Made by a program: the position numbers and the translations under genes
Part shown: piece by piece, positions 25,563-34,581 of the stretch
Layout: the number at the start of each line of letters is the position of its first letter
How positions within the stretch are numbered: position 1 is the first letter of the stretch
Origin: Flavobacteriaceae bacterium
GTDB taxonomy: Bacteria > Bacteroidota > Bacteroidia > Flavobacteriales > Flavobacteriaceae
NCBI GenBank assembly: GCA_018402135.1
Contig: JAGYJF010000003.1
Coordinates: 868,001 to 932,000, forward strand
Direction: 5' to 3'
Length of the DNA stretch: 64,000 nt
The notes under the pieces: generated by a model
What the model saw: only the letters and a program-made list of their open reading frames with translations
Database searches by the model: none
What the model was told of the DNA's origin: nothing

Positions 25563-27218
25563 ATGCAACACTATTTCACATATTTATTGACTATTACGCT
25601 AACGATATTAAGTTTTTCACCAATTATTGGTCAAACAGCATCTACTGAAAATTCAAAAATTCAGCCGAAATTGGTGGTTGGTATTGTGGTAGATCAAATG
25701 CGTTATGATTATCTCACAAGGTTTTACGATAAATTTAGTGACGGTGGATTTAAAAGAATGATGAATGACGGATATGACTGCAAAAATAACCATTACAATT
25801 TTATACCAACGTTTACAGCACCTGGACATGCTTCCATCTATACGGGCACCACTCCAAAATATCATGGCATAATAGGCAATAACTGGTACGATAAGGTAGA
25901 AAAGAAATCTGTTTATTGTGTGAATGATGATAGTTTTAAACCTGTAGGTACTGAAGACAAATACAGTTACGTGTCTCCAAGACGAATGCTGGTTTCTACT
26001 GTAACAGATCAACTCAAGTTGCACACGCAACAACAGTCTAAGGTAATAGGAATTGCTATGAAAGATCGCGGTGCGGTATTGCCTGCTGGCCATTCGGCCA
26101 ATGCTGCGTATTGGTTTGTTGGAAAAGGAGAAGGTAACTGGGTGAGCAGCGATTATTATATGAGCGAGTTGCCAAAGTGGGTCCAAGATTTCAATACATC
26201 TGAAGCTGTTGAAAAATATCTCAATACTTGGAATACCTTATATGATATTAATACCTACACCGAAAGTGGACCAGATTTAAATAATTTTGAAAAAGGATTT
26301 AAAGGAAAGGAAACCGCAACATTTCCTTACGATTTAAAGACATTGAGTAAAGATAATGGCAGTTTCGATATTTTAAAGGAAACACCATTTGGAAATAGTA
26401 TCACTACCGATTTTGCACTTGCCACCATGAAAGGTGAACAATTAGGAAAGGATTATGTTACGGACTTTTTAACCATCAGTTATTCCAGTCCTGATTATAT
26501 TGGGCATAATTTTGGTGTAGATGCCAAAGAAATTCAAGACACTTATTTAAGATTAGATTTAGATATAGAACGTTTGTTAAATTATTTTGATTCTGAAGTA
26601 GGTGAAGGTAACTATACAGTTTTTCTAACTGCCGATCATGCTGCAGTTCACGTGCCTGCGTTTTTGGAAAGTTTAAAAATCCCTTCAGGTTATTTTGATA
26701 ACAAAACCTTTAAAGCTCAATTGGACGCTTTTTTAATAAAAAAATATGCAGCCTCCGATTTGGTGGAAGACATTGGCAATTTTCAAATATTTTTAAATAG
26801 ACAGCGCATTGCACAACTCAACTTCAATCTGCATGAAGTTCAACAAAGTATTGTAGACGAAATTATTGCCTATGATTTCATCGAAAGAGCCTATTCAGCT
26901 CATACCATGCATAATACTTCGTTTAATGATGGAATTGAATTGCTTTTACAAAACGGGTATCACCAAAAACGTTCAGGAGATGTTTTGATGTCTTTTAATG
27001 CTGCGGTTATATCCTATTCAAGAAAAGGGACCACACATGGATCTGGTTATCTATATGATACGCATGTACCATTATTATTTTTCGGAAAAGGAATAAAAAA
27101 GGGTAGTACATTTCAAAAAACTAACATCACAGATATAGCGCCTACCATTTCGGCATTATTAGGGATTAGTTTTCCAAATGCCTCTATTGGAGTACCTTTA
27201 GAATTTGTTTTAGATTAA
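25563..27218 (+). CDS. pafA: Alkaline phosphatase PafA
   Basis: Exported phosphomonoesterase of the alkaline-phosphatase superfamily, like the phosphate-irrepressible PafA of flavobacteria, releasing phosphate from organic esters. A signal peptide ends near SFSPIIGQ. Metal ligand Asp44 in GIVVDQMRYD and nucleophile Thr85 in FTAPGHASIYTG are visible, as are DYIGHNFG and LTADHAAVH with further ligands and a C-terminal GTTHGSGY with the last histidine. 551 residues fits PafA. It is convergent with, and overlaps by four bases, the glycosyltransferase gene, so the two 3' ends must share their termination region. Confidence 0.93.
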   Translation: MQHYFTYLLTITLTILSFSPIIGQTASTENSKIQPKLVVGIVVDQMRYDYLTRFYDKFSDGGFKRMMNDGYDCKNNHYNFIPTFTAPGHASIYTGTTPKYHGIIGNNWYDKVEKKSVYCVNDDSFKPVGTEDKYSYVSPRRMLVSTVTDQLKLHTQQQSKVIGIAMKDRGAVLPAGHSANAAYWFVGKGEGNWVSSDYYMSELPKWVQDFNTSEAVEKYLNTWNTLYDINTYTESGPDLNNFEKGFKGKETATFPYDLKTLSKDNGSFDILKETPFGNSITTDFALATMKGEQLGKDYVTDFLTISYSSPDYIGHNFGVDAKEIQDTYLRLDLDIERLLNYFDSEVGEGNYTVFLTADHAAVHVPAFLESLKIPSGYFDNKTFKAQLDAFLIKKYAASDLVEDIGNFQIFLNRQRIAQLNFNLHEVQQSIVDEIIAYDFIERAYSAHTMHNTSFNDGIELLLQNGYHQKRSGDVLMSFNAAVISYSRKGTTHGSGYLYDTHVPLLFFGKGIKKGSTFQKTNITDIAPTISALLGISFPNASIGVPLEFVLD

Positions 27219-28066
27219 AACCCAAGTTTTTTGTAAATTCCATTCCAACGCAATCGCCTAATGAACGCACCTTGTTCTTCAGTAACCAAAAAAGGAATAT
27301 TGTTGCTTTTTGCTAAATTATAGCCTTTTAAATAATCAGAAATAATTGAAATATGTTTCTTTTTGAAAGCAATTTTTATCGCGGATATCAAAGTAATTAA
27401 AAAACCGTAGCGCATTTTATACATCGCTTCACCTTGAAGTAATTTAGCATTTTGATTGTAGGTACTTCCTGTAGGTCGCAAATGCTTTACTTTTAAACTA
27501 GCATCTGTTTGTACGTTCCAATTATAGAATTTTGCTAATAATTCGTCTACTGTATCCCAGCCAATAGATGCTTTTAATTTACCAATGTCTTCAAAACATT
27601 GTTTTCGGTAAGTTTTTAAGGCACCGCGAATGTGATCTTTATTAGTGATGTTCTCTAAAACCCATTTATTATTATTCTCGATATAACAATATCCGCCAGC
27701 GATTCCTAGTTTCTCATCTTCAGTAAAATGATGAGCTAGTTTTTCTAAATAGGTTTGTGGAAAAATTAAATCGGCATCAAATTTACAAAGCAAGTCATAT
27801 TCGTTGTCAAGGGTTTCAAAACCCTTGAAAAAAGCATTAATTACTTTTGAGCCCGGCATATGTTGTTCAGATGATTGGCTTGAAACCACGGTTACAAATG
27901 AAAAGGTTTCAGCAAATTGTTGGGCTATTTTTAAGGTGTTATCGGTGCAATTATCAGTGACAATCACCAATTGCTTTGGTAATAAAGTTTGTTGTGTTAA
28001 AGATTTTAAAGTATAACCTATGAAATCTTCTTCATTATGCGCTGGGATAACAATGTAGATGTTCAT
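27215..28066 (-). CDS. Family 2 glycosyltransferase
   Basis: GT-A-fold glycosyltransferase, 283 residues. The N terminus IVIPAHNEEDFIG and TDNCTDNT form the nucleotide-sugar site; the metal-binding DxD is in CKFDADLIFP and an acceptor/GWDTVDEL motif follows. Substrate and product are unknown. It has no transmembrane segment, so it is cytosolic or peripheral. It lies 44 bases downstream of the methyltransferase gene on the same strand, in a set with a KAS III-like enzyme, which hints at lipid or surface-glycan decoration. Confidence 0.85.
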   Translation of the reverse strand: MNIYIVIPAHNEEDFIGYTLKSLTQQTLLPKQLVIVTDNCTDNTLKIAQQFAETFSFVTVVSSQSSEQHMPGSKVINAFFKGFETLDNEYDLLCKFDADLIFPQTYLEKLAHHFTEDEKLGIAGGYCYIENNNKWVLENITNKDHIRGALKTYRKQCFEDIGKLKASIGWDTVDELLAKFYNWNVQTDASLKVKHLRPTGSTYNQNAKLLQGEAMYKMRYGFLITLISAIKIAFKKKHISIISDYLKGYNLAKSNNIPFLVTEEQGAFIRRLRWNGIYKKLGF

Positions 28067-28110
28067 AGGTTATAATTTACTTTTGAAAATTCACTTTAAA
28101 ATATTTAGAT

Positions 28111-28641
28111 TTAGAATGTGGTATTCCGTGTAGCATAAACTATGTAATATCTAGTTGTAAACCATCTGAGTAAAGGTCTTATTCCAATTTTTTTTGTAGG
28201 ATTGGTCCACTTTGTGGAGGCTTGAATATTCCACCCGGCTTTCTCTAAAAGCCAGTCGAATTGCCAGTCTTCAAATTCGTGATAATGTCTGTCCCATGCA
28301 TCTGTTTTGCTACGGTAAGCCTTGGCAAACCATAATTTTAGTGGGACACTCGCTACTAATTTATTTGATTTGATGGCTCTTAATACCGTAAAAGGTGATA
28401 ATAAATGTTCAAATATTTCAAAAGCAGTAACAACTTCAGCATCAGAATTTAATAATCCAGATATATCAACGTCTAAATCTTCTCCTTTTGTGTTCGATAC
28501 CTTATAACCAATTCGTTTCATTTCTAAAGAGAACGGATTTTCAACACCTAAGTCTAAAATTTTTTCCGATTTAGATATGTATTTCTTTAGAAAGTCTAAG
28601 GTTATTTGATACCGCTTTTTAGGATAATATTTTTGGTACAT
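28111..28641 (-). CDS. SAM-dependent methyltransferase-like protein
   Basis: I place the start at the ATG one base after the KAS III gene stop, giving 176 residues (MYQKYYPKKRYQ...). A longer in-frame start inside the KAS gene would add an unrelated leader. Class I methyltransferase features: KILDLGVENP as motif I (a degenerate GxGxG), GEDLDVDI as the acidic motif II and EVVTAFEIFEHLLSP as motif post I. The C-terminal half HYHEFEDWQFDWLLEKAGW resembles the lid of methyltransferase type 11/12 proteins. Acceptor unknown. The missing glycines in motif I make catalytic status uncertain. Confidence 0.7.
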   Translation of the reverse strand: MYQKYYPKKRYQITLDFLKKYISKSEKILDLGVENPFSLEMKRIGYKVSNTKGEDLDVDISGLLNSDAEVVTAFEIFEHLLSPFTVLRAIKSNKLVASVPLKLWFAKAYRSKTDAWDRHYHEFEDWQFDWLLEKAGWNIQASTKWTNPTKKIGIRPLLRWFTTRYYIVYATRNTTF

Positions 28642-28642
28642 A

Positions 28643-29701
28643 TTAATATCTATAAACAAGTGCGTTGATGTGCATACCGGCGCCAACGCTCGCAAAGATA
28701 ATAATATCGTTTTTGTTTATTTGATGGTCTTTTAGTTTGTTTTTGATAATTAAATCGAAAAGGGTTGGCACAGTCGCTACAGAACTGTTGCCAAGTGTAT
28801 GAATGCTCATTGGCATAATGCCTTGCGGTGTTTCTAGACTGTGAAGTTTGTAAAATCTTTTTATGATGGCTTCGTCCATCTTTTCGTTGGCTTGATGAAT
28901 TAAGATTTTCTTGACATCCTTAATGTCAACACCACTGTTTTCAAGACAAGTCTTCATGGCTTCGGCAACATTCTTTAATGCAAACTCATAAATTTTACGA
29001 CCGTGCATTTTAATATACTTGGTATCTGGATCTAATTGCGGATTGTTAGAGTTTCCGAAGAAAAGGTAGTAAGCTTCATCATAGGTGAAACTTGCCGTTT
29101 CGTGAGCTAAAATACCAGTATTGTCTGGTGTTTCTTCAATAATAGTTGCGCCAGCACCATCGGAATAAATCATGGAATCTCTATCATGCTTATCAACAAC
29201 TCTCGATAATGCCTCAGTGCCAATAACCAAACAACGCTTTGCCATACCAGCTTTAATGAAAGCTTGCGCTTGGATTACGCCTTCAATCCAACCTGGACAA
29301 CCAAATAAAATATCGTAAGCAACGCATTTGGGGTTTTTAATTTGCAGGCTGTGTTTAATTCTAGAAGCTAAGCAAGGTAGCAAATCACTTTGAATGGTAT
29401 TATATTTCACATCACCAAAATTATGAGCAACTATGATATAGTCGATTGTTTCAGGATCGATATTGGCATCTTGGATTGCTTTTTCTGCAGCAAAAAAACC
29501 TAAATCGGAAGTGTTAAGATGTGGATCGGCATAGCGACGTTCTGCTATACCAGTGATGTCCTTAAATTTCTCAACAATTACCTCGTTGGGATAGTTTATA
29601 GTAGAGCCATCAGTATTTAAAAATTCATGTTGATGAAAATTGTCGTTATGCTCTATTTTATTCGGAATATAACTACCGGTTCCCGTTATTTTGATACCCA
29701 T
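28643..29701 (-). CDS. 3-oxoacyl-ACP synthase III family protein (KAS III-like)
   Basis: Thiolase-fold condensing enzyme. Catalytic Cys135 in FGCPGW, His269 in LIHQANEK and Asn305 in TLGNSSVA make the KAS III triad. At 352 residues it is longer than housekeeping FabH and carries an insertion (NTDGSTINYPNE) near the N terminus, so it is more likely one of the accessory flavobacterial KAS III-like proteins. Substrate unknown. It is followed by a methyltransferase with one base between them, and a glycosyltransferase further on: a small tailoring cluster for a lipid or polyketide-like product, which is inference. Confidence 0.85.
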   Translation of the reverse strand: MGIKITGTGSYIPNKIEHNDNFHQHEFLNTDGSTINYPNEVIVEKFKDITGIAERRYADPHLNTSDLGFFAAEKAIQDANIDPETIDYIIVAHNFGDVKYNTIQSDLLPCLASRIKHSLQIKNPKCVAYDILFGCPGWIEGVIQAQAFIKAGMAKRCLVIGTEALSRVVDKHDRDSMIYSDGAGATIIEETPDNTGILAHETASFTYDEAYYLFFGNSNNPQLDPDTKYIKMHGRKIYEFALKNVAEAMKTCLENSGVDIKDVKKILIHQANEKMDEAIIKRFYKLHSLETPQGIMPMSIHTLGNSSVATVPTLFDLIIKNKLKDHQINKNDIIIFASVGAGMHINALVYRY

Positions 29702-29830
29702 TTTAAAAACATTTATTGTATTGGTTTTGCTAAACTAATTATTAAAATAAAATGACAATTTATTTTTTATTGAAATATCGACTTTTTGTTAATTTTTCAA
29801 AAATGTTATCTAAAGTTAATGAAATCAATT

Positions 29831-29871
29831 AAAAAAACCTTCAATTTTTTAATAAATCAATTTAAGGTTTT
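29831..29871 (-). terminator. Possible terminator of gcvP
   Basis: On the minus strand AAAACCTT (29864-29871) and AAGGTTTT (29834-29841) enclose an A/T-rich loop and are followed by further T residues. The loop is long, so strength is uncertain. Confidence 0.45.
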
Positions 29872-29890
29872 GTTAAGCATTACTTTTTAA

Positions 29891-32740
29891 TTAGACTTCC
29901 ATGTAATCTTCTATAGGTGCACAAGTGCAAATCAAGTTGCGGTCGCCATAGGCCTCGTCAACACGTCTAACCGTTGGCCAGAATTTATTGTCTCTAACAA
30001 ATGCTAAAGGAAATGCAGCTTTTTCTCTTGAATATGGAAAATACCATTCATCACTTGTAATCATATCAAGTGTATGTGGTGCGTTTTTTAGTACATTATT
30101 GAGTTCGTTTTTATGAAGTGTGTCAATTTCCTCTTTTATGGAGATCATAGCATCACAAAAACGATCCATTTCTTCTTTGCTTTCACTTTCTGTTGGCTCT
30201 ATCATCATGGTTCCCGCAACTGGAAAAGACACTGTTGGTGCATGGAAGCCATAATCCATAAGTCTTTTGGCGATGTCTACCACTTCAATACCTTGCTCTT
30301 TAAACGGTCTGCAATCAATAATCATTTCATGTGCTGCTCTCCCGCGTTCGCCACTGTATAAAGTGTTGTAATAACCATTAAGGCGTTCTTTAATATAGTT
30401 TGCGTTTAAAATTGCTACTTCGGTGGCCTGTTTTAGACCTTGAGAACCAAGCATTTTTATATAGCCATAAGAAATCAAACAAGCCAAAGCCGAACCAAAC
30501 GGCGCCGCTGAAATAGCAGTAATGGCATGAGTTCCGCCAGTTTCTACAACTGGATTTCCAGGCAAAAATGGCACTAATTGTTCTGCTACACAAATAGGCC
30601 CAACGCCTGGTCCACCGCCGCCATGTGGAATGGCAAAGGTTTTGTGTAAATTTAAATGGCAAACATCCGCGCCAATATTACCGGGATTGGTAAGACCAAC
30701 TTGTGCGTTCATATTAGCGCCATCCATATAAACTTGGCCGCCGTTATCGTGAATTATTTGGGTGATTTCTTTTATAGCTGACTCGTAAACGCCGTGTGTT
30801 GAAGGATACGTTACCATCAAGCCTGCTAAATTATCTTTGTGCATTTCTGCTTTTTCTCTTAGATCGTCAACATCGATGTTGCCATTTTCTGACGATTTGG
30901 TGACGATAACCTTCATGCCTGCCATTACTGCACTTGCTGGGTTAGTGCCGTGAGCAGACGATGGAATAATACAAATATTTCGGTGAGCGTCACCTCTCGA
31001 TAAATGATACGCACGAATCACCATCAAGCCTGCATATTCGCCTTGAGCACCAGAATTTGGTTGTAATGATGTGCCAGCAAAACCGGTAATTTCGTTGAGT
31101 TGTTCTTCCAATTTTTTCAAAACCAGTTGATATCCTTTCGCTTGATTTAATGGCACAAACGGATGGATATTTCCCCATTTAAACATACTTAAAGGTAACA
31201 TTTCTGCTGCCGCATTTAGCTTCATGGTGCATGAGCCTAAAGAAATCATAGAATGGTTTAAAGACAGATCTTTACGTTCTAGTCTTTTTATGTAACGCAT
31301 TAACTCAGTTTCTGAATGGTACTGATTGAAAATGGGCAAACTTAAAAAGTCAGTTTTGCGCTGTAATGATTCTGGAATGCTATTGGCTTCCACAATTTTG
31401 GTGATTGTTGGTGCTGTTGTGCCTCGTGCTTCCGCAAAAATGGAGACAATTAAATTGATGTCACTAAGCGAAGTAATCTCATTTATAGATATTGAAATTG
31501 TATCTTCTGAAGGATAATAAAAATTAACCTTATTACGCTCAGCTATAGGTTTTACAGCCTTTGCATTTGATTTGATTAATAATGTATCGAAATAGGATTG
31601 GTTAAGCTGTTCCAAACCTAATTTGGAAATGGCATCTGATAAAGTTGCAGTTAAATTATGAACGTGATTGGCTATAAAGGTTAAACCTTTAGGTCCATGG
31701 TACACGGCATACATTCCAGCCATAACGGCGAGTAGCACCTGAGCCGTGCATATATTTGAAGTTGCCTTATCTCTTTTTATATGTTGTTCTCGAGTTTGAA
31801 GCGCCATTCTTAGTGCGCGGTTTCCGTTAAGGTCTTTGGTAACACCAATAATTCTGCCAGGCAATTCTCTTTTGTACATGTCTTTTGTAGCAAAATAGGC
31901 AGCATGTGGGCCGCCGTAACCCATCGGAATTCCGAATCTTTGGGTTGTGCCAACTACAACATCGGCGCCGAATTTCCCAGGTGCCTCAAGTTTTATAAGA
32001 CTTAAAATATCTGCTGCAACTGCAACTTTAATATTATTTTCGTTTGCTTTGGAAATAAAGGTTTTGATATCGGATATTTGCCCGTGTTTTCCGGGATACT
32101 GAACAATAGCTCCAAAAAACTCACTAGAGTGATTAAAATCCGATTCATTTCCTATAACCAACTCTATCCCAATAGGAACAGCGCGTGTTTGCAAAAGCGA
32201 AAGTGTTTGAGGTAAAATTTGGTCTGAAACAAAAAATTTGTTTACATTATTCTTTTTCTGATCGCGATCTCTTACAGCGAAAAGCAAGGTCATTGCTTCG
32301 CCTGCAGCAGTACTTTCGTCCAGTAGTGAAGCATTGGCAATCTCCATTCCAGTTAAATCTGTTACCATAGTCTGAAAGTTGAGCAAGGCTTCTAATCGGC
32401 CTTGAGCAATTTCAGCTTGATATGGAGTGTAGGCAGTATACCACCCTGGATTTTCTAAAATATTTCTTTGAATAACAGCTGGAAGAATACTTGGGTGATA
32501 ACCCAAACCAATAAATGTCTTGTAAACTTTATTTTTCTTTGAAAGCGCATTCATGTGAACTAAAAATTCTTGCTCGCTCATAGGTGCTTCCAAGTCTAAT
32601 TCATTTTTAAGCTTGATGTTATCAGGGATGGCTTGCTCAATGAGCTCATCCATAGATTTTACGCCAATGTAACGAAGCATTTCTGTTTGATCTTCGGGTC
32701 TTGGGCCAATGTGACGAAGTGCGAAATTGTTGGTATTCAT
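29891..32740 (-). CDS. gcvP: Glycine dehydrogenase (decarboxylating), P protein
   Basis: PLP enzyme of the glycine cleavage system, releasing CO2 from glycine and passing the aminomethyl group to H protein. I choose the ATG at 32740 (MNTNNFALRHIGPRPEDQ), 949 residues; the upstream ATG at 32773 lies inside the likely promoter. This is the single-chain form with fused alpha and beta halves. PLP-binding Lys700 lies in LNLHKTFAIPHGG, after the DGANMNAQ and TYPSTHGVYE motifs. N-terminal features are the GYHPSILPAVIQ and GWYTAYTPYQAE segments. No glycine riboswitch is visible upstream. It is a single gene, not in an operon with gcvT/gcvH. Confidence 0.96.
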   Translation of the reverse strand: MNTNNFALRHIGPRPEDQTEMLRYIGVKSMDELIEQAIPDNIKLKNELDLEAPMSEQEFLVHMNALSKKNKVYKTFIGLGYHPSILPAVIQRNILENPGWYTAYTPYQAEIAQGRLEALLNFQTMVTDLTGMEIANASLLDESTAAGEAMTLLFAVRDRDQKKNNVNKFFVSDQILPQTLSLLQTRAVPIGIELVIGNESDFNHSSEFFGAIVQYPGKHGQISDIKTFISKANENNIKVAVAADILSLIKLEAPGKFGADVVVGTTQRFGIPMGYGGPHAAYFATKDMYKRELPGRIIGVTKDLNGNRALRMALQTREQHIKRDKATSNICTAQVLLAVMAGMYAVYHGPKGLTFIANHVHNLTATLSDAISKLGLEQLNQSYFDTLLIKSNAKAVKPIAERNKVNFYYPSEDTISISINEITSLSDINLIVSIFAEARGTTAPTITKIVEANSIPESLQRKTDFLSLPIFNQYHSETELMRYIKRLERKDLSLNHSMISLGSCTMKLNAAAEMLPLSMFKWGNIHPFVPLNQAKGYQLVLKKLEEQLNEITGFAGTSLQPNSGAQGEYAGLMVIRAYHLSRGDAHRNICIIPSSAHGTNPASAVMAGMKVIVTKSSENGNIDVDDLREKAEMHKDNLAGLMVTYPSTHGVYESAIKEITQIIHDNGGQVYMDGANMNAQVGLTNPGNIGADVCHLNLHKTFAIPHGGGGPGVGPICVAEQLVPFLPGNPVVETGGTHAITAISAAPFGSALACLISYGYIKMLGSQGLKQATEVAILNANYIKERLNGYYNTLYSGERGRAAHEMIIDCRPFKEQGIEVVDIAKRLMDYGFHAPTVSFPVAGTMMIEPTESESKEEMDRFCDAMISIKEEIDTLHKNELNNVLKNAPHTLDMITSDEWYFPYSREKAAFPLAFVRDNKFWPTVRRVDEAYGDRNLICTCAPIEDYMEV

Positions 32741-32770
32741 AGCTTTTTTGAAAGTTGAATTTTTAAGCTG

Positions 32771-32778
32771 CAAAAATA
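32771..32778 (-). promoter_or_regulatory. -7 element of the gcvP promoter
   Basis: On the minus strand TATTTTTG, an exact TAnnTTTG match. Transcription would start near 32764, downstream of the longest possible ATG, which supports the shorter start at 32740. Confidence 0.5.
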
Positions 32779-32864
32779 CGGATTTGCCATTGTTTTTTAG
32801 TTAAAGAATGCCTAAGTTTTCAACCATTCAAATAGATTATTAACAGTTTCATTATTTTTACTAG

Positions 32865-33695
32865 ATGCAATGGTTTAAAGCCTTTTTAAATTTCTATTTA
32901 AATGCTAGTCTACACGTAGCTTTGGTGGCATTAAGCTTTCTTTTTATTACTGCTTTTGAATATGAATTAAACTTAACTATCGAGCTACAAGGATTTGTTT
33001 TTTCTGCTACAATTCTAGCTTACAATTTTGTTAAATATTACGGTGTTTCAAAAAATCATTTTCAAAAATTCACCAATAAAATTCTGTTAATTCGAGCGAT
33101 CATGCTGCTAAGCTTTGCATGTATAGTTTACACGTCTTTTTTCTTACAATTTAATACTATAATGTTAGCCTCTGTACTCGCTTTAATTACCGTGTTATAT
33201 GCGATGCCGTTTGTTCCTGAAAAATGGTTGTTTTTATCGATTTCTAACTTAAGAAATATACCAGGTATAAAGGTTTATATTATTGCTTTGGTTTGGGCTG
33301 GAACTAGCGTTATATTGCCAATAATTGAAAATGGTCGTGAAATAAACGGCCAAATAATTTTGACAATAATTCAGCGGTTTGTTTTAGTTATTGTTCTTAT
33401 GCTACCCTTCGAAATTAGAGACCTTCGATTTGACGATTTAAAACTCGAGACAATTCCTCAAAAAATTGGTATAACTACTACCAAAGCTCTTGGTTTTACT
33501 TCTATTGGCATCGTTGTCTTATTAGAGTATTTAAAAGGGAATCAGCCAAACACATACATGATTTCATTGCTGTTAACATTGTGTTTAACAGCATTTTTGT
33601 TGAGATTCATGAATATAAATCGAAGCTGGTATTATACTGCTTTTTGGGTAGAATCCGTTCCGATTTTTTGGATGTTATTATTGCTGTTGCTTTAG
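32865..33695 (+). CDS. UbiA-like polytopic membrane protein
   Basis: 276 residues with about eight to nine hydrophobic helices and almost no soluble loops. The helix pattern and the motif PFEIRDLRFDDLK resemble the second Asp-rich motif of UbiA-superfamily prenyltransferases; the first motif position (NFVKYYGVSKNH) lacks the usual NDxxD. It could be a diverged UbiA-like enzyme or have lost catalysis. Widespread in Flavobacteriia as an uncharacterised protein, to my knowledge. It is convergent with the small protein that follows, with an 18-base overlap at the 3' end. Confidence 0.6.
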   Translation: MQWFKAFLNFYLNASLHVALVALSFLFITAFEYELNLTIELQGFVFSATILAYNFVKYYGVSKNHFQKFTNKILLIRAIMLLSFACIVYTSFFLQFNTIMLASVLALITVLYAMPFVPEKWLFLSISNLRNIPGIKVYIIALVWAGTSVILPIIENGREINGQIILTIIQRFVLVIVLMLPFEIRDLRFDDLKLETIPQKIGITTTKALGFTSIGIVVLLEYLKGNQPNTYMISLLLTLCLTAFLLRFMNINRSWYYTAFWVESVPIFWMLLLLLL

Positions 33696-33935
33696 TTGCT
33701 GTTCAAATGTCTTTTGAAGTTGTTTGCGTTCGTTTTGCTTTAGGCATTCAATTTTGTGTTGCTTTATAAAAATAGATAATTGGTTATTTTTTTTGGCATA
33801 AGCTTTCGTAAAATGACACCATGAGAGTCTAATATTTAATTCAATTTTTTCCCACCAAGAGGCCTCATCATATTGTGCTTTGTCGCAAATGTGCATCGCT
33901 TCTTCGCACGAAATAAATAAAAATCCTTTTTTCAT
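33678..33935 (-). CDS. Small protein, possible anti-sigma-factor-like zinc protein
   Basis: 85 residues, starting one base after the stop of the sigma factor gene, so the two are translationally coupled. The N-terminal part is MKKGFLFISCEEAMHICDK; a second conserved-looking stretch, LNIRLSWCHFTKAYAKKN, resembles the HxxxCxxC-type helix of zinc-binding anti-sigma domains, although one cysteine position is occupied by another residue. The C terminus is Gln/Lys-rich. Position directly behind an ECF-type sigma factor supports an anti-sigma role, but there is no transmembrane segment. The identification is inference. Confidence 0.6.
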   Translation of the reverse strand: MKKGFLFISCEEAMHICDKAQYDEASWWEKIELNIRLSWCHFTKAYAKKNNQLSIFIKQHKIECLKQNERKQLQKTFEQQLKQQQ

Positions 33936-33936
33936 T

Positions 33937-34485
33937 TTAATACCAGTGTTTTTCTAAACATTCAGCCAAAGCGGTTCTTGCTCTATGAATCATCACCCAA
34001 AAGTTAGACGCTGTAATATTTAATTCATTACAAATAACATCCGTTTCTATATTTAAAATCGTTTTCATTTTAAAAACTTCGGCTTGCTTAGTATTAAGTT
34101 TAGACAAGCAGTTGTGAATGGCTAATCCTAGTTCTTCATTTTCCATTTGATCTTCGGCGGTTTTATCAAACGGATCGGCTACTTTATTTTCAAGCCATGC
34201 GCCTTCACTTTCTTCCTCGCTAGAATTTATTCTAACTTCAGCCTTACCTTTATTCGAATTTATTTTGCGGTAATAATCTATAACTTTTCTTTTCAAGATG
34301 GCAGTAAGCCAAGTGCGTTCATTAGCTTCACCTTTAAAGTTTTTCATGGCTCCTAAGGCGGCTAAAAAGGTTTCTTGTACTAAATCCTTCGCAATTTCTC
34401 TGTCGTTTACACGCGAAATGGTGTAATTAAACAAGTAATCGGAGTATAACTGTATCCAATTATTAGGATTTAGTTTGTGTTTCAT
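33937..34485 (-). CDS. RNA polymerase sigma factor, sigma-70 family (ECF type)
   Basis: 182 residues. Region 2 includes NYTISRVNDREIAKDLVQETFLAAL and the -10-recognition part WLTAILKRKVIDYYRK; an acidic linker (SSEEESEGAW) separates it from region 4, LSKLNTKQAEVFKMKTILNIETDVICNELNITASNFWVMIHRAR, with the helix-turn-helix. The region 4 helix is of the type seen in a flavobacterial ECF subgroup. The regulon is unknown. Followed after one base by the small anti-sigma-like gene, an arrangement typical of ECF sigma operons. Confidence 0.9.
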   Translation of the reverse strand: MKHKLNPNNWIQLYSDYLFNYTISRVNDREIAKDLVQETFLAALGAMKNFKGEANERTWLTAILKRKVIDYYRKINSNKGKAEVRINSSEEESEGAWLENKVADPFDKTAEDQMENEELGLAIHNCLSKLNTKQAEVFKMKTILNIETDVICNELNITASNFWVMIHRARTALAECLEKHWY

Positions 34486-34507
34486 AAATAGCTTTTATGC
34501 CTTAATT

Positions 34508-34515
34508 CAAAAGTA
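34508..34515 (-). promoter_or_regulatory. Likely -7 element of the sigma factor operon
   Basis: On the minus strand TACTTTTG, an exact TAnnTTTG match, 23 bases before the sigma factor ATG. This suggests transcription by the housekeeping sigma factor rather than purely by autoregulation. Confidence 0.45.
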
Positions 34516-34581
34516 GCAATTTTTGGTTTAAATTTCATTTAAAAAAAACCTAATTCATTTAACGAGAAAGCAATCGAATTA

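Noticed and set aside
32741-32864. Glycine riboswitch upstream of gcvP
   Set aside because: The gap is short and A/T-rich, with a promoter element inside it and no room for the tandem aptamer.
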